Positions 7,445 to 15,299 of a stretch of DNA of 64,000 nucleotides are shown in pieces; within the stretch, counting starts at the first letter, position 1; each line of letters opens with the position of its first letter. The position numbers and the translations under genes are program-made. The DNA lies in the NCBI GenBank assembly GCA_964405435.1, contig CAYOOD010000037.1:1-64000 (forward strand), read 5' to 3'. This DNA is from DVEG01 sp964405435 (GTDB taxonomy: Bacteria > Cyanobacteriota > Cyanobacteriia > Cyanobacteriales > Oscillatoriaceae). The notes under the pieces were generated by a model. That model was not told the origin of the DNA. It did not search any database and was given only the letters and a program-made list of their open reading frames with translations.

Positions 7445-8092
7445 TCAATCCGGCTCCCGTTTGTAGCGACGGGGCTGGCCTGATGGCCCTTGCTCCACAT
7501 ACCAGTTATACCACTGCTGCGAGCTGCGAATTGCCAGCCACAGCAGCAGCAAAGCAATCAAGCCGCCCTGTCTGGGAGCGTCGAAGGCGAAGAAAACGAG
7601 GGAAACGCACAGCATGTCTTGAGCTACAATTGCCCAAAGCGGCAATCCCCGCAGTCGGTAGAACCATCCGGCTTGAACGAGCTGGAGGACGAGGGCCAAC
7701 AAGCCGCCGACGGTGCCGATAATCCAAAGCAGAATATTTAACTCAGCATTGCCATCTATAAAAGTGATCTGCGCGATCGCCATTGCCACGATCGCCCCCA
7801 CAAGCGGACTGAACGCGATCTGGACGAGCTGAAGGATGCGCTGTCCCAAAAGCTGTTTCGAGGCAAAGAGTTCAAATAATGACCAGCTCACCAGCACCCC
7901 CACAACCACTGGCGGGGGAATCCGAGATAGCAGGGGAACGCGCGACCAGAGATTGTCGCCTTGCAATAAACCTATCAACAGGAGGGGTAGGGCGATCCGC
8001 ATTCCCCCTGCCGCCGATGCAGACAGAGCGGCTAAGATTTCTATCATAAATGCAATTGAGCCGGCACTAGCATCTGATTGGGTGAGAGTCAT
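7445..8092 (-). CDS. DUF4126 family membrane protein (about 215 aa)
   Basis: A polytopic protein with hydrophobic helices from the N-terminus (LAALSASAAGGMRIALPLLLIGLLQ) onwards and a short basic tail (RRYKREPD). The SASAAGGMRIALPLL region resembles the first part of DUF4126 proteins, inner-membrane proteins of unknown function. The frame stays open upstream to 8506, but that extension has no membrane-protein character. I prefer the ATG at 8092, with 8047 as an alternative; neither has a strong Shine-Dalgarno. Stands alone. Confidence 0.72.
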   Translation of the reverse strand: MTLTQSDASAGSIAFMIEILAALSASAAGGMRIALPLLLIGLLQGDNLWSRVPLLSRIPPPVVVGVLVSWSLFELFASKQLLGQRILQLVQIAFSPLVGAIVAMAIAQITFIDGNAELNILLWIIGTVGGLLALVLQLVQAGWFYRLRGLPLWAIVAQDMLCVSLVFFAFDAPRQGGLIALLLLWLAIRSSQQWYNWYVEQGPSGQPRRYKREPD

Positions 8093-8770
8093 CGAAGAGC
8101 GATCGCGCGCGGAAACAGTTCTTTTAACCCTTGTTGGTGAGAGCGCGGAAGCCAGATGATTGAGAATCCACCACTTCCAGTTTATAGCCTTCTCCGAAGT
8201 CCGTGCAGCACTCCCCCAAAAATAAGAGAGGGAATAAACGCAACAACAGCGCGCATAAGTACAGCCGGGTTTATTTTTTCCCGATCGTGCAGAAAACCCG
8301 CTTTCGCAAGGGCCATCTTTCTCCTCGCCACACTCTAGAGATTGGCTGTGCAGAAATCCCTGAAATTCTGCCAATCCTCCGTAAATCACAAGCACTTTAA
8401 CAAAAATGCTCCGTTCCAGCCAAGCGATCGCCAGTGCTGGAGCTCGTTCGTCCGCCTGCTGTTGCGATCGCCCCATTCGCTTTGGCACCAGTAGCGCCTC
8501 GGGCATCCCTTGTCCGTCTTTGCTCTGGTCTTTGCTCTGGTCTTTGCTCTGGATGTATGCCAGCGCCTAGAAGCGAGAGCTGTTTCTATATTAGCACATT
8601 TCCCGACCGACATTCTATCCCATTCGATGAAAAACCGCTATACCCAACTGGGGGCTCGTAAAAGTACCGAAAAAAAATGACCAATGCAGATGTTTACTAC
8701 ACCAATACGCCAGAGGTCTAAGTGTTTTCCAGCGATTTGAATATTTTTTCCCTTGATCCCCAGTAACTCC

Positions 8771-8800
8771 TTGACATTCTCAATCTCGTGCTAATATAAA
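8771..8800 (+). promoter_or_regulatory. Promoter of the amino-acid dehydrogenase gene
   Basis: A consensus TTGACA at 8771-8776 is followed after 18 bp by TATAAA at 8795-8800. It is the best sigma-70-type promoter upstream of the 8918 gene and would give a leader of about 110 nt. Confidence 0.6.
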
Positions 8801-8804
8801 TTTA

Positions 8805-8917
8805 GTAGCGAAAGCTACCGTTTTATAGCTCAACCGAAAGAGCCAGGAGGCATTGGAACAAAACGCCACCGCTCCTCGGGCTGGGAACCTGTCAACCTAC
8901 AATAGAGAAGTATTGCC
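8805..8917 (+). promoter_or_regulatory. Structured 5' leader of the dehydrogenase gene
   Basis: A short hairpin GTAGCGAAAGCTAC with a GAAA tetraloop (8805-8818) is followed by a larger foldable element around 8838-8885. In that element AGCC…AGGAG can pair with CTCCT…GGGCT and encloses a GGC…GCC inner stem. The AGGAG in this stem is too far from the start codon to be its ribosome binding site. It does not match the glutamine riboswitch consensus as I know it. An attenuator or regulatory leader is inference. Confidence 0.4.
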
Positions 8918-10204
8918 ATGTCAGAATCATTATTTGCTGACGCCAGTCAAAGACTGGCGCGGGCGATGAAATATGTGTCAATTTCCGAAGATGCCCTGGA
9001 GTATCTAAAATATCCGCAAACCAGCTTGATTGTGTCGATTCCGGTGCGGATGGACAATGGATCGCTGCGCATTTTCCAGGGATATCGAGTGCGCTACGAC
9101 GATACGCGAGGACCGGGAAAAGGAGGGGTGCGGTATCATCCCAACGTCACCTTAGATGAAGTGAAATCCCTGGCATTTTGGATGACGTTTAAATGTGCAG
9201 TGATGAATTTGCCTTTCGGCGGGGCGAAAGGAGGCGTCACCGTCAATCCGAAAGAACTGTCGAAGCTGGAATTAGAAAGATTGAGTCGGGGATATGTAGA
9301 CGCGATCGCCGACTTCATCGGTCCCGACGTAGACATTCCCGCCCCCGACGTTTATACCAACCCGACGATCATGGGTTGGATGATGGACGAATACAGCATT
9401 ATCAAACGGCAACTTTGCCCAGCAGTCGTCACCGGCAAACCCGTCACCCTGGGCGGAAGTTTGGGGCGAGATACCGCCACCGCAATGGGGGCATTCTTCA
9501 CCATCGAAGCGATCGCGCCAAAATTTGACCTAATCCCGCAAGAAACCACCGTAGCCGTGCAAGGTTTCGGCAACGCCGGGGCGCACATCGCCGACATGCT
9601 TTTCAAAGCAGGCTATAAAGTCGTCGCTGTCAGCGATTCTCAAGGCGGAGTCTATGCCAAAAAAGGGCTAGACATCGCCAGCATCCGGCGGTTCAAGCAA
9701 TCGAACAAAGGAATTCAAGCCATCTACTGCGAAGATACCGTCTGCAACGTAGTAGAACACGAAAGCATCACCAACGAGGAGCTGTTAGCCCTAGACGTAG
9801 ATATTTTAATCCCAGCCGCCCTAGAAAATCAAATTACTGAAGCGAACGTCAACGACATCAAGGCTAAAATGATCTTTGAAGTAGCCAATGGCCCGACTAC
9901 TTCAGGAGCCGACGAAATTCTCGAACAAAAAGGAATTTACGTCTTTCCCGATATTTTAGTCAATGCCGGTGGCGTCACGGTCAGTTATTTTGAATGGGTG
10001 CAAAATCGCAGCGGACTGTATTGGAGCGTGGAAGAAGTCAACAGCCGCTTGAAGCAGAAAATGGTCGAAGAAACCCAGCAAATATGGCAATTGTCGCAGG
10101 AACTCGCCATTTCCATGCGAACTGCCGCTTACGTCCACGCCCTGAATCGGCTGGGAGAAGCCATTAATGCCAAGGGAACCAGGGATTATTACACCAGCAA
10201 TTGA
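8918..10204 (+). CDS. gdhA: Glu/Leu/Phe/Val-type amino-acid dehydrogenase, probably NAD(P)-glutamate dehydrogenase
   Basis: This 428-aa enzyme interconverts glutamate and 2-oxoglutarate plus ammonia in the cytoplasm. The substrate-binding segment (RGPGKGGVRYHP), the lysines K92 (MTFKCAVMNLP) and K104 (PFGGAKGGV, catalytic), and PAPDVYT are present. A Rossmann domain follows (VAVQGFGNAGAHIADML), then DILIPAALENQITE and ANGPTTSGAD. Length matches hexameric bacterial GDH. In cyanobacteria ammonia is mainly assimilated by GS-GOGAT, and this enzyme serves late-growth or catabolic balance (established knowledge). Leucine or phenylalanine dehydrogenase activity cannot be excluded from sequence alone. 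It has its own promoter at 8771-8800 and a structured leader. Confidence 0.93.
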   Translation: MSESLFADASQRLARAMKYVSISEDALEYLKYPQTSLIVSIPVRMDNGSLRIFQGYRVRYDDTRGPGKGGVRYHPNVTLDEVKSLAFWMTFKCAVMNLPFGGAKGGVTVNPKELSKLELERLSRGYVDAIADFIGPDVDIPAPDVYTNPTIMGWMMDEYSIIKRQLCPAVVTGKPVTLGGSLGRDTATAMGAFFTIEAIAPKFDLIPQETTVAVQGFGNAGAHIADMLFKAGYKVVAVSDSQGGVYAKKGLDIASIRRFKQSNKGIQAIYCEDTVCNVVEHESITNEELLALDVDILIPAALENQITEANVNDIKAKMIFEVANGPTTSGADEILEQKGIYVFPDILVNAGGVTVSYFEWVQNRSGLYWSVEEVNSRLKQKMVEETQQIWQLSQELAISMRTAAYVHALNRLGEAINAKGTRDYYTSN

Positions 10205-10404
10205 TGGGAAAGGCAGGGTGCGTTTCGTGCAGCGCGATCGCAGCACTGGCAGTCGAAGTAGGGGCGCTCCGCAACTGCGCCTTTACTTCCGCCAAAATTT
10301 CTTCCCCCTTATTCTTTGCCTTGCTCTTTCAGGGGAGCGATTCTCATTCCACAGCTCCCCTGCTAGCAATTGCTAAGATTGAGGAAATCTCCTCTCGGTT
10401 TACC

Positions 10405-10977
10405 ATGAACACCACCCCTCTCAACCGGCGCAACCCCGCAAGCAAACGCCCGAGTCTGAATTACTTCATCGCATCCAGCCTTTGTTTGAGTTTGCTGGGC
10501 TATTTGGGGACGCCAGCCAGAGCGCAGCAACCTGTTGCAGGCAAAGCGCCGGTCGTTGCGCAAGCAGAAAGCGCTCCAGCAACCCCAGCCGTTTCTCAGC
10601 AAATCTTGGGCCAATGGCAAGCCAAAGATCCGTCAGGGCAGCGGTTGCTGACGTTTATCTTTGGGCCAGAAGGCCAACTCTTCATCGTCCTGCCGGCAGA
10701 AGAAGCGCCAGCGCCAGCAGTCGAGATGGGGTACGCGATCGATGCCGCATCGCAACCGATGCACCTAGACGTAAAAATTAACACCGCCGAAACCGTCCTG
10801 ACCGTTTTTGAATTCACCAGCGATGGCAAGCTGCGCCTGCAGCTAGAAGGCACCAATCCCGGACAACCCAGACCAGAAGCCCTGAGTGAGGGTGCGACTT
10901 TGTTCGAGAAAGTATCCGACGCCACGACATTGCCAGCAGACGCTAGACTCGTAGACGTTAACAGCGAAAACAAATAG
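10405..10977 (+). CDS. Exported hypothetical protein (190 aa)
   Basis: A signal peptide with a basic start and hydrophobic core (FIASSLCLSLLGYLGTPARAQ, cleavage after ARA) is followed by an Ala/Pro-rich linker. A compact domain begins near residue 60 (ILGQWQAKDPSGQRLLTFIFGPEGQLFIVL), resembling small beta-rich lipocalin-like 'extracellular' domains but not assigned to a family by me. The frame is open upstream to 10201, overlapping the dehydrogenase, but the ATG at 10405 directly precedes the signal peptide. It lies 200 bp downstream of gdhA on the same strand and could be read through from it. Confidence 0.75.
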   Translation: MNTTPLNRRNPASKRPSLNYFIASSLCLSLLGYLGTPARAQQPVAGKAPVVAQAESAPATPAVSQQILGQWQAKDPSGQRLLTFIFGPEGQLFIVLPAEEAPAPAVEMGYAIDAASQPMHLDVKINTAETVLTVFEFTSDGKLRLQLEGTNPGQPRPEALSEGATLFEKVSDATTLPADARLVDVNSENK

Positions 10978-11025
10978 GTTCCAATTGTTCGCAGTCAGGG
11001 CTTCAGTCCTCCAGTCCTCCCGTTC

Positions 11026-11088
11026 GTAGTGAGGACTTCAGTCCTCCAAACTCATATAAGGGCTGAAGCCCTCACTACAAACCCAACC
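11026..11088. terminator. Inverted repeat between convergent genes
   Basis: GTAGTGAGGACTTCAG at the left and CTGAAGCCCTCACTAC at the right are almost exact complements around a short AT-rich centre. Related blocks (GGCTTCAGTCCTCC) lie just to the left. The element sits between the 3' ends of two converging genes, fitting a bidirectional terminator; it also looks like a dispersed palindromic repeat. Confidence 0.6.
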
Positions 11089-11130
11089 AGAATGTTGAGT
11101 TGAATTTTGTTTGCCTACGGATAACCGACT

Positions 11131-12111
11131 TTAACTGTAGAGTTTGGCTACATATTCCCCATAGCCGTTATAGGGGAGCGTCGGGCGCGTTTCCCAGGAA
11201 AACGAAGGGCCTTTGCCAATCAGGCGCTCGGTGGCCTGGGACCAGCGGGGGTGAGGCTTGTTGGGATTGACGTTCGCCTCGAAATCGTATTCGCTGGGCA
11301 CGAGGGTATTCCAGAAGGTAGGCGGTTGGGAGTCGAGAAATTCGATTTTGACGATCGACTTGGCACCTTTGAAGCCGTATTTCCAGGGCACAACCATGCG
11401 GACGGGTGCGCCGTGTTGTTTCGGGAGGGTGTGGCCGTAGATGCCGGTGGCAAAAAACGCCAGCTCGTTGGCCATTTCCTCGACCCGCAGGCTTTCCGTA
11501 TAGGGCCAGGGCAAGTCGCCGAAGTGCAAGCCGGGACCGGGGGTGATTTTGGGATTGTAGTAAGACGTGAAGCGAACGAATTTGGCAGCAGAGGTGGGCT
11601 CGACATCTCTTAAGAGCCGCTGCATGGGGAATCCGATCCACGGCACCACCATTGCCCAGGCTTCTACGCACCGGAACCGATAGACGCGCTCTTCTACGGG
11701 AAATTTTTTCTGCAAGTCGTCTAAATCGTAGGTGCGGGGGTTTTTTACTCGCCCGGTGACTTCTACTTTCCAGTCTTCTACTGGCAGAGCTTGCGCCTCT
11801 CTCCAGATGGATTTAGTGCCGCCGAATTCGTAAAAGTTGTTATAGCGGGAGGCGAGGGATTCGTCGGTGATGGCTCGGTCAACTTTTGCAAAGGCAGGAT
11901 TGGGAGTGATGCCATTGAGCTTGAGGGTGCTGCCGGTGGGATCGGTTGTTGATTCCGGCTTGTTCTCGCAGCCAAGGACGGGCAGGAAAGCGGCACCTAT
12001 ACCGGCACCAATTAGGTTTTTGACGAAACGACGCCGATTCAGAAAGACTGCTTCGGGCGTCGCTTCTCGCTCTGGAATTTCCCAGGGTTTAGGGATGCGG
12101 ATCAGTACCAT
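11131..12111 (-). CDS. msrP: Protein-methionine-sulfoxide reductase catalytic subunit MsrP (YedY), 326 aa
   Basis: A molybdopterin oxidoreductase that repairs oxidised methionine in exported proteins. It has a twin-arginine signal (NRRRFVKNLIGAGIGAAFL, residues 25-43) and the molybdenum-ligand cysteine C148 in YRFRCVEAWAMVVPW. The characteristic GIYGHTLPKQHGAPVRMVVPWKYG block follows, with GAKSIVKIEF. VLGC after the hydrophobic stretch (C48) resembles a lipobox, unusual for MsrP. The haem partner MsrQ is not adjacent, so electrons must come from elsewhere. Single-gene unit, convergent with the upstream exported protein. Confidence 0.95.
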   Translation of the reverse strand: MVLIRIPKPWEIPEREATPEAVFLNRRRFVKNLIGAGIGAAFLPVLGCENKPESTTDPTGSTLKLNGITPNPAFAKVDRAITDESLASRYNNFYEFGGTKSIWREAQALPVEDWKVEVTGRVKNPRTYDLDDLQKKFPVEERVYRFRCVEAWAMVVPWIGFPMQRLLRDVEPTSAAKFVRFTSYYNPKITPGPGLHFGDLPWPYTESLRVEEMANELAFFATGIYGHTLPKQHGAPVRMVVPWKYGFKGAKSIVKIEFLDSQPPTFWNTLVPSEYDFEANVNPNKPHPRWSQATERLIGKGPSFSWETRPTLPYNGYGEYVAKLYS

Positions 12112-12427
12112 CAGAAAGCCACTCCACTTTCAAAGCTTCAATTCAGTCTCGGTTCTGTAAATAATGATGAAGGAAAGGGGCAAGTTTTGCTAGCGGCGGG
12201 GGATTTTGGGAAAAATAAACTGAAAATCATCGCTTCGCGGAAAACCGGAGGCGATCGCATTCCCGAGCTAGTCTTGCCCGCAGGAGATTTGCAACAGAAG
12301 CGGTGGCTTACCTTTGGCAGGGGCGATCGCCAGTCTGCTAGTAGCTTTGGCAGGAGCTGGTTGCTTTGCCTCGTATTAATTCCTGTTATATTATCATTAG
12401 ATAAGCTCCGAAGTGCAACATGCCCCC
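12112..12427. other. Spacer, no gene seen
   Basis: About 316 bp between the divergent msrP and the truncated transposase. It contains HIP1-like octamers and direct AGGCGATCGC-type words. The short frame 12187-12435 has no recognisable product. Confidence 0.5.
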
Positions 12428-12925
12428 ATGCCTAAACGCATTACCGTCCAACCGCACCTGAGTGCAGAAGAACTCGAAGCCCGCTACCGCAAATCCAAAG
12501 ATCCCGTCGAACGCAGTCACTATCACATCGTCTGGCTGCTGGCACAGGGAAAGCGCACTGAAGACGTGGCAGCCGTGACGGGCTACTGCTGCGACTGGAT
12601 TCGCAAAATCGTCCGCCGTTACAACCAATCCGGACCGGATGGGCTCGGAGACAGGCGACACGAGAATCCCGGTGCCGAACCGCTGCTCGACGACGCGCAG
12701 CAAGCCGAACTGTGGCAAGCCCTGCAAGGGCCAGCGCCGGATGGGGGGTTGTGGAATAGCCGCAAGGTGGCTGATTGGATTGCCCAGCGGGTGAATCGCC
12801 CCGTCGCCATGCAGCGGGGCTGGGACTACTTGCAGCAAATGGGTTTTCGCCTGTCTGCGAATACTGGCGATCGCGAGGCTGACTTGGCAGTCCGGGAGAC
12901 AGCGAAAAAAAACTCGCTGAGGTAA
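12428..12925 (+). pseudogene. IS630-like transposase, N-terminal helix-turn-helix part only (165 aa)
   Basis: Residues 8-75 form a helix-turn-helix of the kind found at the start of IS630/Tc1-type transposases (SHYHIVWLLAQGKRTEDVAAVTGYCCDWIRKIVRRY). A winged-helix segment follows (LWNSRKVADWIAQRVNRPVAMQRGWDYLQQMGF). The reading frame ends shortly after, and no DDE catalytic domain is present downstream in any frame I can recognise. It is therefore either a relic or a stand-alone DNA-binding protein of the kind sometimes annotated in cyanobacteria. No terminal inverted repeats were identified. Confidence 0.7.
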
Positions 12926-13070
12926 GGCAAGACTAACGCAATCAACGCTGGCGTCAAGGGCGATCGCTCCTAGCGAAACGCTAGCGTTGCCCGAAACGAC
13001 AGCAAATCGCCCCCACTGCCAGCAGCGATTTTTAGACCGCGATTGCCCTCACCCTGGCAGGGCGCGAACT

Positions 13071-13460
13071 TTAGGACTCCAGTCTGGAAAGTCGCTTCTC
13101 AACTGCGGTGATGCGTTCTTGGAGTTCGATGACGATAGTTGCCAGCCGCTGGAACATCGGATCGGTGGGTTTGGCAGGGCGAACCGGATCGGGTTCTGGC
13201 GAAATGGGCGAGCGGCTGTCTCTGGAGGTGGGAGATTGCGATCGGTTGTTGAGTTGGTAAACTTGCGATTCCAGGCGGCTGAGCTGCGATCGCAGGGAGT
13301 AAACTTCCGACTCCAAGCGAGAGACGCGGGAATCCGTTTGGGAAAGGGCAGGAGACGGCGCAACCATTTGCAGGACGATCGCTGCCACAAGCAGAGCTAG
13401 GCAAAGCACTGCTATTTTTTTAAACAACTGCGAAATCTTGGCGATCGCTGCTCTTTTCAT
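13071..13460 (-). CDS. Small membrane-anchored coiled-coil protein (129 aa)
   Basis: One hydrophobic helix (about residues 16-38, IAVLCLALLVAAIVLQMV) may be a signal anchor or signal peptide (…PALSQ). Two heptad-rich stretches follow (VSRLESEVYSLRSQLSRLESQVYQL; VIELQERITAVEKRLSRLES), separated by a Ser/Pro-rich linker. The two halves share the RLES motif. No enzymatic motif. Function unknown; the layout suggests a periplasmic oligomerising protein. Confidence 0.72.
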   Translation of the reverse strand: MKRAAIAKISQLFKKIAVLCLALLVAAIVLQMVAPSPALSQTDSRVSRLESEVYSLRSQLSRLESQVYQLNNRSQSPTSRDSRSPISPEPDPVRPAKPTDPMFQRLATIVIELQERITAVEKRLSRLES

Positions 13461-13626
13461 CGCTTTCCCCCTCCACTTCCAGATCCTCCTATTGCTAGTG
13501 TAGACGACTCAATTCGCAGCAGTGGGAGAAAAACCGTTATTTTGTCGAGCTTGCATGCCCCTTTGTGCGGTATCCTTGCAGGAGTTGGGCTGCAGGAAAA
13601 TTCTCGTCGAAGTTCTGTCAAAAGTT

Positions 13627-14052
13627 ATGTCAACTCAAAACCAAGCCGCGCTCACCCCCGCCGAAGCCGAAAAAATTCTCAATGCTTTTATTTGCACGAA
13701 TAATCAATCCGTTGACTCGTCAGAAGAAAAATCTGCCATCCGCGCAGCGCTAGTGTTGCTGAGCAATTTATCGGATTACCAGATGCTAGGCATCTGTGCC
13801 GATACCGTAGAACAGGGTTTGTTAGCGGCAGAAAGCTATTTGAAAGCTTTGGGGTACACAGTCACCCTCAACCGCGAGGCGATCGCCCCCGTTGAAGGAG
13901 CGGCTTATATCAAGTATAATACCCTGAAAGGATCGTATTACGCCGATTCGTACACCGGACAGTATCGCGGCGTGCTAGTCTCTTGTCAATCCGCGAGCGA
14001 AGGGGGGATTAACGGCACTTACGGGCACTTGCCCTTGGATTTATTCGCCTAG
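13627..14052 (+). CDS. DUF1824 family protein (141 aa)
   Basis: The sequence carries hallmarks of the cyanobacterial/plastid DUF1824 family: an N-terminal helical part, LLSNLSDYQMLGICADTVEQGLLAAESYLKAL broken by an insertion-free loop, then the signature YIKYNTLKGSYYADSYTG and RGVLVSCQSAS. The ATG at 13627 is chosen because the family domain starts there; the frame is open back to 13522 without family similarity. Function unknown. Probably a soluble cytosolic protein. No operon partner. Confidence 0.88.
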   Translation: MSTQNQAALTPAEAEKILNAFICTNNQSVDSSEEKSAIRAALVLLSNLSDYQMLGICADTVEQGLLAAESYLKALGYTVTLNREAIAPVEGAAYIKYNTLKGSYYADSYTGQYRGVLVSCQSASEGGINGTYGHLPLDLFA

Positions 14053-14146
14053 GAAGAAAGGCGCGCGATCGCCCGAAAGCCGTGCGGGAGGCGATCGCTT
14101 TCTTTCCAGCCGGGATTGAGAGATGAGAGGATTCGGGGAAGCGATT

Positions 14147-14497
14147 TCAGCCGATTAATGCTTTGGTAGATGGTTTAACGGCGTTGCAATCTTGAGTTGC
14201 CAGTTTTACCACATCTTCAAACGCCAAACCCCAGATTTTCAGTTCCCAGCGAATGCCTTTAGCTTTCATCCGGCGCGCTTTGCGCAGCTCCACATCCTGC
14301 GCTTTTTGCTGTTTGAGGAGGAATTTCATCGCCTCTGTGGCTTTGGCTTTGGTGGGATAAGCAATATAGGTGATGAATCCGCTCCGCCAGTGGTGTTGGT
14401 TGGCAGCGCTGCTGATAGTTGCCACGCGATCGCTGAATTTGTTCCAGTAAAAATCGCTGTATCCCAGCCATTGGGTTTTGACTTGCAGTTTATCCAT
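14147..14497 (-). CDS. Small basic hypothetical protein (116 aa)
   Basis: No family recognised. The protein is rich in Lys, Trp and aromatic residues (TQWLGYSDFYWNKFSDRVA; RARRMKAKGIRWELKIWGL is the notable basic block near residue 75-95). An AAAGGA Shine-Dalgarno stands 8-9 nt before the ATG. It is divergent from the ribbon-helix-helix-like gene at 14697, and the two share a spacer with repeated GCGGT sites, suggesting joint control. A nucleic-acid-binding role would fit the charge but is a guess. Confidence 0.62.
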   Translation of the reverse strand: MDKLQVKTQWLGYSDFYWNKFSDRVATISSAANQHHWRSGFITYIAYPTKAKATEAMKFLLKQQKAQDVELRKARRMKAKGIRWELKIWGLAFEDVVKLATQDCNAVKPSTKALIG

Positions 14498-14530
14498 TGA
14501 TAAAATCCTTTTGTAGTTTTTTTGCTGATT

Positions 14531-14658
14531 GCGCGGTTCGCAGCCCTTGTTTTTTTACCCCCATCTCTATTATAAACCTCGAACACGCGGTGTGCCAGCT
14601 TTTTCAGCTCCAATTTCTAAAAAAAATTAACGTGTCTAGACCGCGAACACGCGGTTTA
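14531..14658. promoter_or_regulatory. Shared divergent promoter with candidate operators
   Basis: The word GAACACGCGGT occurs at 14581-14591 and again at 14645-14655. In the second case it is part of the palindrome ACCGCGAACACGCGGT (14640-14655). A related GCGCGGTTCGC lies near 14531-14541. The three sites sit between two divergent small genes, one encoding a putative ribbon-helix-helix DNA-binding protein, so autoregulation is plausible. TTTAAAAT at 14655-14662 may be the -10 of the rightward gene. Confidence 0.45.
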
Positions 14659-14696
14659 AAATGGAGCTAGACTGACATCCCACTCCGGACACAAAC

Positions 14697-14954
14697 ATGC
14701 CTAACAAAAATCCCAAGAATCACCACACGCGCTTTCAGCAGCAAAATCCAGTTCCCTTGGCTAAGCAGTCCCTGACAGTGCGCCTGCCAGAAGAAATCGA
14801 CAGTCAAATCCGTTCGCTGCCAGACCGATCTGAGAAGCTCAGGGCATGGATCTTGGAAGGGTGGTTGCGCTACCAGGCTGGTCAGGAAGACAGCGATCCT
14901 GTACAGTCAGAGACAAATTTCTCACGCGCTGGAGGCGAAAATCCTAAACCATGA
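14697..14954 (+). CDS. Ribbon-helix-helix-like small DNA-binding protein (85 aa)
   Basis: A polar N-terminus is followed by SLTVRLPEEIDSQIRSLPDRSEKLRAWILEGWLRYQ (in pieces: beta strand LTVRLPEE, helix IDSQIRSL, turn DRS, helix EKLRAWILEGWL). This matches the beta-alpha-alpha pattern of ribbon-helix-helix repressors. Small RHH proteins often regulate their own promoter and act as antitoxins (established for the fold). The candidate partner is the divergent 14147-14497 gene, with GCGGT palindromes between them. A toxin-antitoxin role is possible, but no toxin motif is visible in the neighbour. Confidence 0.65.
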   Translation: MPNKNPKNHHTRFQQQNPVPLAKQSLTVRLPEEIDSQIRSLPDRSEKLRAWILEGWLRYQAGQEDSDPVQSETNFSRAGGENPKP

Positions 14955-15299
14955 TACGTCCATTATAGCCGATGGGGACGAACCTGTCAATGTAGCCGCT
15001 CTGCTCGCGGTACTTTTTCTCAAAAGGAACCCGTAGCGGAATAGCCCGTCAATCTGACTCTCTCGGGTAAACAGCACCGCAATCAACCACATGGCTCAGT
15101 TTGGTAACTGCAATGTTCATGCAGGGGGAATCTACCCCTCTAAAAAGTTAAAAGGCGCTTTCCGCCCGCGTCAAATTTCTCTACTTTTTGGAGTTGCCTG
15201 GTTGTCAAGTTGGACAGATGAAGAACTATAACGACACCTTAAAGCCATCTCCCACGTCTTAAAAATTATCGAGATATGACACGAAAACAAGGTGACGCC
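14955..15299. other. Spacer, no confident gene
   Basis: A 46-codon frame (15091-15231, ATG GCT CAG TTT) is open but has no Shine-Dalgarno or recognisable similarity. TTGCCTGGTTGTCAAGTTGGACAG near 15194 offers weak promoter-like words for the SLH gene. Nothing else is seen. Confidence 0.4.

Noticed and set aside
8805..8917. Glutamine (glnA) riboswitch upstream of the dehydrogenase
   Set aside because: Conserved core words of that riboswitch are not present; kept only as an unnamed structured leader.
12428..12925. Complete IS630 element
   Set aside because: No DDE domain and no terminal inverted repeats were found around the N-terminal fragment.
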